Below, piece after piece: positions 49,370 through 56,884 of a stretch of 64,000 bases of DNA (position 1 is the stretch's first letter; every line of letters starts with the position of its first letter). A program made the position numbers and the translations under genes. This DNA comes from an uncultured Flavobacteriales bacterium. GTDB taxonomy: Bacteria; Bacteroidota; Bacteroidia; Flavobacteriales; BACL11. The stretch spans positions 62,001 to 126,000 of the forward strand of contig CAJQJY010000006.1 in NCBI GenBank assembly GCA_905478765.1. The letters are read 5' to 3'. The notes under the pieces were generated by a model. The model made no database searches. It was given only the letters and a program-made list of their open reading frames with translations, and had not been told where the DNA came from.

Positions 49370-50779
49370 ATGGGAAAAAATAGAAGACAGCCAATTTTAA
49401 TAGAAAATATTGAAATTATTGATACAGCAAGTAAAGGAAAATCAGTAGCCAAACATGATGGAAGAACTATATTTGTACAAGGTGGAGTACCTGGAGATAT
49501 TTGCGATATTACTGTTTTTAAAAGGAGAAAGAAATATTGGGAAGCTAGAATTGAAAAAATACATTCTTATTCTGAAAAAAGAACAGAACCAAAATGTGAA
49601 CATTTCGGAACTTGTGGTGGTTGCAAATGGCAAAACATGAAATACGAATCTCAACTTAATTTTAAACAAAATGAAGTACTTAACAACCTAAAAAGAATTG
49701 GAGGCATTGATCTGCCGAATCATCAAGAAATAATTGGTAGCAAAAATGAGTATTTTTACAGAAATAAAATGGAATACACCTTCTCTAATAAAAGGTGGCT
49801 TACCATTGAAGAAATACAATCACAAGAAGATATAAAAGACAAAGATGCTTGTGGGTTTCATGTACCTGGAATGTTCGATAAAGTAATAAATCTGAATAAT
49901 TGCTATTTACAACAAGAACCCTCCAACGCAATCAGATTATCAGTAAAAAAGTTTGCTGATAAAAATAATCTTACTTATTTTGATATTCGGCATCATAAAG
50001 GGCTGTTAAGAAACCTGATGATTCGTACTTCATCCACAAACGATATAATGGTTTTAGTTCAGTTCTATGAAAACGATAACAAGAACATCAATTTAATTAT
50101 GGAATACATTAAAACTACTTTCCCTGAAATTACATCTTTAATGTATATCATCAACCAGAAAGCTAACAACAGCATGTACGACCAAGAGGTGACTTGCTAT
50201 AATGGACAAGATCATATCATTGAAGAGATGGATGGACTCTACTTTAAAATTGGAGCGAAATCCTTTTTCCAAACCAATAGCGAGCAAGCAAAGGTATTGT
50301 ATCGCAAAACAAAAGAACTTGCAAATATTACATCTGATGATTTAGTTTACGACCTTTATACAGGCACAGGGACTATAGCACAATATGTTGCTAATTCAGC
50401 TAAAAAAGTTGTTGGAATTGACTCTGTAGACGAAGGAATAAAAGCAGCTTATTTAAATGCAGAACGCAACAATATTCACAACTGCACTTTCTATACTGGA
50501 GACATGAAAGAGATTTTTACAGATGAATTCATTTCAAAAAATGGAACTCCTGATGTAATCATTACAGACCCACCAAGAGATGGAATGCACAAAAAAGTAG
50601 TAGAGCAAATCCTTAAAATTAGTGCAAAACGAATTGTATATGTAAGTTGTAATTCAGCAACACAAGCAAGAGATTTAGCTTTGATGAATGAGAAATATAA
50701 AGTTTCACATATTCAGCCAGTAGATATGTTTCCGCAAACACACCATGTAGAAAATATTGTTGTTTTGGAATTAAAATAG
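49370..50779 (+). CDS. rlmD: 23S rRNA (uracil-5-)-methyltransferase, RlmD/TrmA family
   Basis: The 469-residue protein has an N-terminal TRAM domain (IEIIDTASKGKSVAKHDGRTIF), a 4Fe-4S cysteine set (CEHFGTCGGCKWQ with an upstream/downstream partner), and a C-terminal SAM domain (LVYDLYTGTGTIAQYV, IITDPPRDGMHKKVVE) with the nucleophilic cysteine in VYVSCNSATQARDL. It makes 5-methyluridine in 23S rRNA; assignment to RlmD rather than another RumA-like enzyme follows Bacteroidota naming. A -7 box ends only four bases before the ATG. Confidence 0.92.
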   Translation: MGKNRRQPILIENIEIIDTASKGKSVAKHDGRTIFVQGGVPGDICDITVFKRRKKYWEARIEKIHSYSEKRTEPKCEHFGTCGGCKWQNMKYESQLNFKQNEVLNNLKRIGGIDLPNHQEIIGSKNEYFYRNKMEYTFSNKRWLTIEEIQSQEDIKDKDACGFHVPGMFDKVINLNNCYLQQEPSNAIRLSVKKFADKNNLTYFDIRHHKGLLRNLMIRTSSTNDIMVLVQFYENDNKNINLIMEYIKTTFPEITSLMYIINQKANNSMYDQEVTCYNGQDHIIEEMDGLYFKIGAKSFFQTNSEQAKVLYRKTKELANITSDDLVYDLYTGTGTIAQYVANSAKKVVGIDSVDEGIKAAYLNAERNNIHNCTFYTGDMKEIFTDEFISKNGTPDVIITDPPRDGMHKKVVEQILKISAKRIVYVSCNSATQARDLALMNEKYKVSHIQPVDMFPQTHHVENIVVLELK

Positions 50780-50976
50780 TAATTTTAACAAAAAAACAGT
50801 ATCTTTAATCATCTCATACCAAAACATCAATCCTGCAATAAGGAAAATAGAATATGATTTTTGTTTACAAGATTGTTCGTGTTTTAGTAGTGGAAATAAT
50901 TATCGCAACATGTGGGAATTTACAACTATCATATTAAAAAGATATAAATAATTGGGAATAACAAAAATTTATTAAA

Positions 50977-51165
50977 ATGAAATCAAATAACATAATTACT
51001 GCTACTGCCATTGTTCTTTTCCTCGCTGGAATTTCACAGCTTATAAGAATTTTTTATGGATGGGAAATTACAATATCAGAATGGGAAATGCCAATTTGGG
51101 TAAGCATTATAGCAGGGGCTATTCTTGTATTCTTATCTTACAACCTACTTAAACTCAAAAAATAA
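50977..51165 (+). CDS. Small two-segment membrane protein (62 aa)
   Basis: The product MKSNNIITATAIVLFLAGISQLI has one membrane segment at residues 6-25, a short polar loop with three tryptophans (GWEITISEWEMPIWV) and a second segment at about residues 40-58 before a basic tail. No family is recognised. Its last stop base is the first base of the next small gene, and that gene in turn overlaps the Sua5-family gene, so all three look translationally coupled. Confidence 0.65.
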   Translation: MKSNNIITATAIVLFLAGISQLIRIFYGWEITISEWEMPIWVSIIAGAILVFLSYNLLKLKK

Positions 51166-51284
51166 TGAATGATTTTTGGGAAAAATTAAAAGACCTGTAT
51201 GACGCAAATCCTATATTATTTGGCTTTTTACTTTTCCTAGATTTATCCATATTATACTTAATAATTCAATACTTCTTTAACTAA
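51165..51284 (+). CDS. 39-residue membrane microprotein
   Basis: The frame MNDFWEKLKDLYDANPILFGFLLFLDLSILYLIIQYFFN has an amphipathic N-terminal half and one membrane segment. It starts in a TAATG overlap with the preceding small gene and its own stop again overlaps the next ATG (TAATG), so it sits exactly between two genes with no untranslated bases. This precise fit is the main evidence that it is translated. The function is unknown. Confidence 0.65.
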   Translation: MNDFWEKLKDLYDANPILFGFLLFLDLSILYLIIQYFFN

Positions 51285-51904
51285 TGTTCTTAAGAATTCA
51301 TCCTGATAATCCAGACCCAAGGCAAATAAAAAAAGTTGTAGAGTGCCTTAAAGATGGAGGTGTAATTATTTACCCAACTGATACTGTTTATGGATTTGGT
51401 TGTGATGTAAATAATAAAAAAGCAATGGAAAAACTATGCCTATTAAAAGGTATCGATATTAAAAAACATAACCTTGCATTTGTCTGTTATGATTTAAGCC
51501 ATATTGCTGATTTTACTAAACACTTGGGAACATCAATTTATAAATTGATGAAAAAAACTTTACCAGGGCCTTACACTTATATTTTGAATGCAAATAGCAG
51601 CATTCCAAAGCTATTTAAAAACAAGAAAAAAGAAATTGGAATAAGAATCCCAGATAATAATATTCCCAGAGAAATAGTAAAAGAGCTAGGAAATCCAATA
51701 GTTACAACATCAGTAAAAGATGATGATATAGAAATTGAAAACAGCACAGATCCTGAGTTAATTTATGAATATTTTGGAAACAGAGTAGATATGGTTATTT
51801 CAGGAGGTTTTGGAGATAGCACACATTCAACTATTATTGATTGCACTGAAAATTACCCTAAAGTTATCCGTAATGGAAAAGGGGATACTAACTTAATTTA
51901 CTGA
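51284..51904 (+). CDS. L-threonylcarbamoyladenylate synthase (Sua5/YciO/YrdC family)
   Basis: The 206-residue protein has the YrdC fold: KVVECLKDGGVIIYPTDTVYGFGCD, KLCLLKGIDIKKHNLAFVCYDLSHI (the usual KGR motif is KGI here), TLPGPYTYIL, GIRIPDN and a C-terminal STIIDCT. The TDTVYG and PGP motifs bind ATP, threonine and bicarbonate. The family makes the precursor of t6A37 in tRNA; YciO-type members differ in function, and the non-canonical KGI in place of the arginine-bearing motif leaves a YciO-like role open. It overlaps tail to tail with coaE. Confidence 0.85.
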   Translation: MFLRIHPDNPDPRQIKKVVECLKDGGVIIYPTDTVYGFGCDVNNKKAMEKLCLLKGIDIKKHNLAFVCYDLSHIADFTKHLGTSIYKLMKKTLPGPYTYILNANSSIPKLFKNKKKEIGIRIPDNNIPREIVKELGNPIVTTSVKDDDIEIENSTDPELIYEYFGNRVDMVISGGFGDSTHSTIIDCTENYPKVIRNGKGDTNLIY

Positions 51905-52463
51905 TAATTTTAATAACTTGAGGTAATATTAATTCAACTCCATCATTTACAATTATGTAATCAGATAATTTTTCTTTTTCTGATTGTTTCATCTGGCTCT
52001 CAATTCTACTTTTAACTTGATTAACTGAATCATTATCTCTTTGTTCCACTCTTTGAATCCTAATATTTTCAGGAGCAGTTACACAGATTATTTTATCAAG
52101 TCCTATATGTGAATTGCTTTCAAACAAAATGGCTGCTTCTTTAAACACTAATTCAGACTCTTGCTTTTCACACCAATCTAAAAAACTTTGCTTTACAAAT
52201 GGATGAACTAATGCATTTAAACCCTTAAGTTTTTTAATATCAGAAAAAATAATACTTGCTAAAATTTCTTTTTGTAATTTCCCATCACTATAAATATCAT
52301 TACCAAATATTAATTTGATATTATTAATTAATTTTAAATCTGAAGACATGCATTTTTTCGCTTCAACATCTGCATTAAAAACAGGAATTCCCATTTGAGA
52401 AAACAACTTAGCAACAAAGGTTTTACCTACTCCAATTCCTCCAGTTAATCCTATTTTTTTCAT
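51888..52463 (-). CDS. coaE: Dephospho-CoA kinase
   Basis: The 191-residue P-loop kinase begins MKKIGLTGGIGVGKTFVAKLF (Walker A GGIGVGKT), has PVFNADVEAKKC with the catalytic aspartate, ALVHPFVKQSFLDW, and the lid FVKEAAILFES-type segment (VFKEAAILFESNSH) with VEQRDNDS. It phosphorylates the 3'-OH of dephospho-CoA, the last CoA step. The ATG at 52463 overlaps the bshA stop (ATGA); an upstream frame start at 52478 would lengthen it by five residues. Its end overlaps the opposite Sua5-family gene by 17 bases. Confidence 0.95.
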   Translation of the reverse strand: MKKIGLTGGIGVGKTFVAKLFSQMGIPVFNADVEAKKCMSSDLKLINNIKLIFGNDIYSDGKLQKEILASIIFSDIKKLKGLNALVHPFVKQSFLDWCEKQESELVFKEAAILFESNSHIGLDKIICVTAPENIRIQRVEQRDNDSVNQVKSRIESQMKQSEKEKLSDYIIVNDGVELILPQVIKIISKLS

Positions 52464-53605
52464 GATTTCATTTTGCAAGAAAGTTCCTGATAAACAGCTT
52501 CATATTGTGGTAAAATATTTGGCAAATCAAAAGTATACGCATGTGCTAAAGCATTTTTTTTGAATAGCTTTAGCTTTTCATTATTTATCAGTATCCTTAA
52601 AGTGTCATTTGCCATTTTTTTCACATCCCCTACTTCTGATAAATAACCTGTTTTACCATCAATATTTACTTCTGGTAGACCACCAGTATTAGTCGATATT
52701 ACCGCCACTTTACTTGCCATAGCTTCCAAAGCAACCAAACCAAAACTTTCTCTTTCTGAAGGTAAAATAAAAATATCAGTAATGGAAAGCATCTTTTCAA
52801 TTACCTTTAACTTTCCTAGGAATTTCACTTTATCACAAATACCTAATTTTCGGCACAATTGCTCTGCCTTTAAGCGCTCAGGCCCATCCCCAATCATTAA
52901 TAATTTTGCTGAAACTTCTTTTTGAACTTTATGAAAAATCTTGATAACATCTTCCACTCTTTTTACTTTTCTAAAATTTGAAATATGTGTTAAGATAAAC
53001 TCATTCTTTTTTGCAAATCGATTTCGCAATTTCATATCATCTTCCTGCTGATATAAACTCATGTCAATAAAATTAGGTATAGCCTTTATCTCATTTTTAA
53101 TATTAAAATGTTCTAAAGTTTCACTTTTTAAATCCTCAGAAACAGCTGTTACAGTATCTGACATATTTATTGCATATTCAATAACTGGTTTAAATGATTT
53201 ATCCTTACCCAAAAGTGTGATATCTGTACCGTGCAAAGTAGTTACAATAGGAATATCAATACCATGAGTTGCTAAAATTTGCTTAGCATTAACCGCTGCA
53301 CTAGCATGTGGAATTGCATAATGAACATGCAAGATATTTAACTTTTCATGCAAAGCTACATCTACTAATTTTGAAGTCAAATTAAGCTCATAAGGTGCGT
53401 ATTCAAAAAGTGGATAATCAGGGACACTTACTTCATGATAATAAATTTTTTCTGAAAAAATATCAAGTCTAAATGGTTGATCATAAGAAATAAAATGTAC
53501 CTCATGACCTTTTTCAGCGAGTGCAATCCCAAGTTCGGTAGCCACTACTCCACTACCACCATAAGTTGGGTAACAAACAATGCCTATTTTAAGTTTCTTA
53601 ATCAT
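52460..53605 (-). CDS. bshA: N-acetyl-alpha-D-glucosaminyl L-malate synthase
   Basis: The 381-residue GT4 glycosyltransferase begins LKIGIVCYPTYGGSGVVATELG and has VHFISYDQPFRLD, LHVHYAIPHASAA, TLHGTDITLLG and the C-terminal donor site ILPSERESFGLVALEAMA. This motif set is specific to BshA, which joins UDP-GlcNAc and L-malate in the first step of bacillithiol synthesis in the cytoplasm. Its presence means the cell uses bacillithiol as major thiol. It overlaps the NagZ-fusion gene by eight bases upstream and coaE by four downstream. Confidence 0.95.
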   Translation of the reverse strand: MIKKLKIGIVCYPTYGGSGVVATELGIALAEKGHEVHFISYDQPFRLDIFSEKIYYHEVSVPDYPLFEYAPYELNLTSKLVDVALHEKLNILHVHYAIPHASAAVNAKQILATHGIDIPIVTTLHGTDITLLGKDKSFKPVIEYAINMSDTVTAVSEDLKSETLEHFNIKNEIKAIPNFIDMSLYQQEDDMKLRNRFAKKNEFILTHISNFRKVKRVEDVIKIFHKVQKEVSAKLLMIGDGPERLKAEQLCRKLGICDKVKFLGKLKVIEKMLSITDIFILPSERESFGLVALEAMASKVAVISTNTGGLPEVNIDGKTGYLSEVGDVKKMANDTLRILINNEKLKLFKKNALAHAYTFDLPNILPQYEAVYQELSCKMKS

Positions 53606-56537
53606 TTAAACTATCATAAATTATTTGCATAATATTAGTTCTTACATCCATATTTAATAACTTCTTATTGTTTGCATCAGGATGAATTCTATTTGATAAA
53701 AATACATAAACTAAATCAGTTGATGGATCAGCCCAAGCCAAAGTTCCAGTAAAACCACTATGACCAAAACTTGATAATGAAACGTATTGGCAAGTTGTAC
53801 CACCTTCTTCTCCCTCCAGAACTGGTTTATCAAATCCAGCTCCTCTCCTATTATCATTATTAGGAAATTGACATTTTGTAAATTCCTTTACCACTTCTTT
53901 TGATAAATATTGTTCACCTGCGTACACTCCATTTTGCAAATACATTTGCATCAATTTTGCTAAATCATTAGCATTAGAAAAAAGTCCAGCATGACCACTA
54001 ACACCACCCTGCATAGCCGATCCCATATCATGTACATACCCTTTTAAAAGCTGACTTCTGAATTCATAATCAAATTCAGTTGGAACAATTCTATTTGGAT
54101 TAATTCTACCCAAAGGTAAATATCCTAAACTTTCCATTCCAAGCCCTTTATAAAATTGTTCCGCAACAATATTATTAAGTTTCTTTTTATATTTCGACTC
54201 AATCAACTTCTTAAAAAAGTAGTATCCTAAATCAGAATAGCGATAATTTTTATCTTCTAATAATTCTGATTCTTTTATTTGCTGAAAAATTGAATCAGAA
54301 AATTGAGCGTGAAGATAAATTCCCTCAGCAACTTCAATAGGATATTCTTCTGATTCAAATTTACTATACAAAGTATCTCTTAAACTCATAATACCAGAAA
54401 TACTGTCCTTTTGTAAAGTTCGTTTGTAAAACGGAATCCAAGGGTATAGTCTGGACTGATGAGATAAAATCTCACGTATAATTAAATCCTTTTTATCAGA
54501 ACTATCAAGAGGCATATAAACTCCTATTTTTTCATCTAAATCAATACTACCATTATCAACCATGCGCATTAAAACAGGTAAAGTTGCTCCAATTTTTGTA
54601 ATTGATGCTAAATCATAAATATCAGAATTACTTACGGCTATTTTTTCATCATAAGTATGATAACCGTAAGATTTATTAAAAAAAATATCACCATCTTTTG
54701 CGATTAAAATCTGACAACCAGGTGTAGCTTTATTAGCAATTGCATTTTCAGCAATACTATCAATTTTATAAAGCAAATCTGATCTAAAATTTATTTCTTC
54801 AGGAGACACATATCTCATTCTAATAGGTTCAGTTTTAAACCCTGTATTTATTTCATAATGATTAGATGTAACTGGTATTTTACCGCTAATTCCAATACCA
54901 CCAAAAATAGCTTGAGCACTCTGTTCTTGTGCTACTTTACTATTCTGATAGCTAAGTAAAAGCACATCAAAATTATTAATAAACATAAAAGAATTCAAAC
55001 TATAAGGATTTGCAAAAACAGAAACCACAATTTTAGATTGCAATGCAATAGACTGCAATAAAATATCTGCTTTTCTATCAATTCTATAGTCTTTCCAAGC
55101 ATTAGCATTAGACTTATGCACACTGGCAATTACTAAATTAAATTTTGAAAGTTTATTCAATAAAACTGCTTGCTGACTAGCAGTCGCTTTCTCAGAAATT
55201 GTAAAATGAGTAGTTGGAGCATAATTAGACAGCATAGACTGAAAGTCAGCACCACTTTCACCAATAGAAACAGAAGCAATTCGCAATGTGTCTAGTCTTT
55301 TTAAAGGCAACAAATCATCATAATTCTGCAACAAAGTTAATGATGATTTTACCAATTTTTTATCTAATAGTTCAGTTTCACTTGTTATAATTTCATCAGT
55401 AATTTTTTCCAAATTTACAGAAGAATAATTATCTAGTCCCATCCATTGTTTTGCTTTTAAAATCTTTAAACATCTTGCATCAATCTCTTTTTGAGTAATT
55501 TGATTTTTAGCAATTGCTTTTTTAATTTCTTCAATTGCTTTTGGAACATTCAAGGGATAAAGTAAAACATCATTACCAGCAAGTAAAGCTTTTACGTCAA
55601 CTATTCCTGGTTCATAAAAATCACTTACCCCTTTCATATTTAATCCATCAGTAATTGCCAAGCCAGTAAATCCCATTTCTTTTTTTAGCAATCCATCCAC
55701 TACTTTAGGAGAAAGAGATACAGCCAAATTCTTAGTATTATCTAGTACTGGTATATGCAAATGAGCAACCATAATTGAACCAATTCCATTATTAATTAAC
55801 TTTTTAAAAGGAACTAATTCAACTTCATCTAAACGATACTTCAGGTGATTTACTGTAGGTAATGTTTTGTGAGAATCAGCATCTGTATCACCATGTCCAG
55901 GAAAATGTTTTGCACAGGCTAAAATCTTATTATCTTGCATTCCCTTCATGTAAGCTACACCCATCCGTCCAACTTTCTCAGGATTTTCACCAAAGGAACG
56001 GTTATTAATAATTGGGTTTTCAGGGTTTGAATTAACATCAACAACAGGAGCAAAATTAATGTGAGTTCCAATAAGTTTGCATTGACGAGCTACTTCTTCT
56101 CCCATTTGGTAAATTAAGTTAGTATCTTCAATAGCACCCAAAGTCATTGGCCAAGGAAAACTCAACGCAGAATCCAATCGCATAGCCACCCCCCATTCTG
56201 CATCCATAGCAATCATTAAAGGAGTTTTAGTTATTGACTGATAATAATTAGTCAACTTGGCTTGCCTTACAGGACCACCTTGCAAAAACATCAAACCACC
56301 AACATTATAATGTTCAATCAAATCAGTAATTTGTTGTTTATGTGCGTCTCCTTGATTAGAGTAAGCAGTAACTACAAACAACTGTGCAATCCTCTCTTCT
56401 TCAGATAAAGTTAGAAAAACGCTATCAGCCCAAGAAGTTGAATCAGTTAAGAAAACAGCATTACTTTGTGCATTTGTATTGGAAATATTACTAATAAAAA
56501 CTACAAAAAGCAATATTAAAATCTTAATTTTTATCAT
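53598..56537 (-). CDS. Glycoside hydrolase family 3 (NagZ-like) fused to a class C beta-lactamase-like domain
   Basis: The 979-residue exported protein has a signal peptide (IKILILLFVVFISNISNTNAQ), a GH3 N-terminal domain with the NagZ-type motif KHFPGHGDTDADSHKTLP and catalytic aspartate in AITDGLNMKGVSD, a GH3 C-terminal-like domain (about residues 390-560), and from about residue 590 a serine hydrolase of the beta-lactamase/PBP4* type with SITK (SxxK), YSDLGYYF (YxN-like) and HSGFTGT (HxG). It may cut N-acetylglucosaminyl bonds and peptides of cell-wall fragments in the periplasm. The ATG at 56537 gives a normal signal peptide. It leads the operon with bshA and coaE. Confidence 0.9.
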   Translation of the reverse strand: MIKIKILILLFVVFISNISNTNAQSNAVFLTDSTSWADSVFLTLSEEERIAQLFVVTAYSNQGDAHKQQITDLIEHYNVGGLMFLQGGPVRQAKLTNYYQSITKTPLMIAMDAEWGVAMRLDSALSFPWPMTLGAIEDTNLIYQMGEEVARQCKLIGTHINFAPVVDVNSNPENPIINNRSFGENPEKVGRMGVAYMKGMQDNKILACAKHFPGHGDTDADSHKTLPTVNHLKYRLDEVELVPFKKLINNGIGSIMVAHLHIPVLDNTKNLAVSLSPKVVDGLLKKEMGFTGLAITDGLNMKGVSDFYEPGIVDVKALLAGNDVLLYPLNVPKAIEEIKKAIAKNQITQKEIDARCLKILKAKQWMGLDNYSSVNLEKITDEIITSETELLDKKLVKSSLTLLQNYDDLLPLKRLDTLRIASVSIGESGADFQSMLSNYAPTTHFTISEKATASQQAVLLNKLSKFNLVIASVHKSNANAWKDYRIDRKADILLQSIALQSKIVVSVFANPYSLNSFMFINNFDVLLLSYQNSKVAQEQSAQAIFGGIGISGKIPVTSNHYEINTGFKTEPIRMRYVSPEEINFRSDLLYKIDSIAENAIANKATPGCQILIAKDGDIFFNKSYGYHTYDEKIAVSNSDIYDLASITKIGATLPVLMRMVDNGSIDLDEKIGVYMPLDSSDKKDLIIREILSHQSRLYPWIPFYKRTLQKDSISGIMSLRDTLYSKFESEEYPIEVAEGIYLHAQFSDSIFQQIKESELLEDKNYRYSDLGYYFFKKLIESKYKKKLNNIVAEQFYKGLGMESLGYLPLGRINPNRIVPTEFDYEFRSQLLKGYVHDMGSAMQGGVSGHAGLFSNANDLAKLMQMYLQNGVYAGEQYLSKEVVKEFTKCQFPNNDNRRGAGFDKPVLEGEEGGTTCQYVSLSSFGHSGFTGTLAWADPSTDLVYVFLSNRIHPDANNKKLLNMDVRTNIMQIIYDSLND

Positions 56538-56580
56538 AGTCGTAAAATTATAAATTGTAGGTAAAATCAAAAAGAATTAA

Positions 56581-56588
56581 CAAAAGTA
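56581..56588 (-). promoter_or_regulatory. -7 box (TActTTTG) for the NagZ-fusion operon
   Basis: Minus-strand TACTTTTG fits TAnnTTTG, 43 bases upstream of the ATG at 56537. Confidence 0.4.
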
Positions 56589-56618
56589 AAATCATTACTT
56601 ATCAACTAAAATATTTAA

Positions 56619-56626
56619 TACTTTTG
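56619..56626 (+). promoter_or_regulatory. -7 box (TActTTTG) for the mutL operon
   Basis: TACTTTTG fits TAnnTTTG and ends five bases before the ATG at 56632, a near-leaderless arrangement. It is divergent from the box at 56581. Confidence 0.5.
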
Positions 56627-56631
56627 TAAAT

Positions 56632-56871
56632 ATGCATGCACCAAAACTTCCATCATTTTTTAAAACAGAAAATAGTAAAAGATTTATGTTTAAACCAAGG
56701 TATTATGATGAAAGTAAGGAACGTATTGAACAACTAAAAAAAGCAGGGAAATCTCCTCTAAAATTCAAAAGACAAAAGATGAAACATCCAGCGCAAAAAG
56801 GAAGAGCAAGAATAATTATATTTTTGATTATTATTTTATCTTTGTTTGCATACAAATTCATCATTAATTAA
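56632..56871 (+). CDS. Small basic protein with C-terminal membrane anchor (79 aa)
   Basis: The product MHAPKLPSFFKTENSKRFMFKPRYYDESKERIEQL is strongly basic (KFKRQKMKHPAQKGRAR) and ends in a single membrane segment (IIIFLIIILSLFAYKFII), a tail-anchored layout with the basic part in the cytoplasm. Short proteins of this type stand before mutL and rhomboid genes in Bacteroidota, but I know of no function. It has a -7 box just upstream, and the mutL start lies 13 bases after its stop. Confidence 0.75.
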   Translation: MHAPKLPSFFKTENSKRFMFKPRYYDESKERIEQLKKAGKSPLKFKRQKMKHPAQKGRARIIIFLIIILSLFAYKFIIN

Positions 56872-56884
56872 GACAGATTTTACA

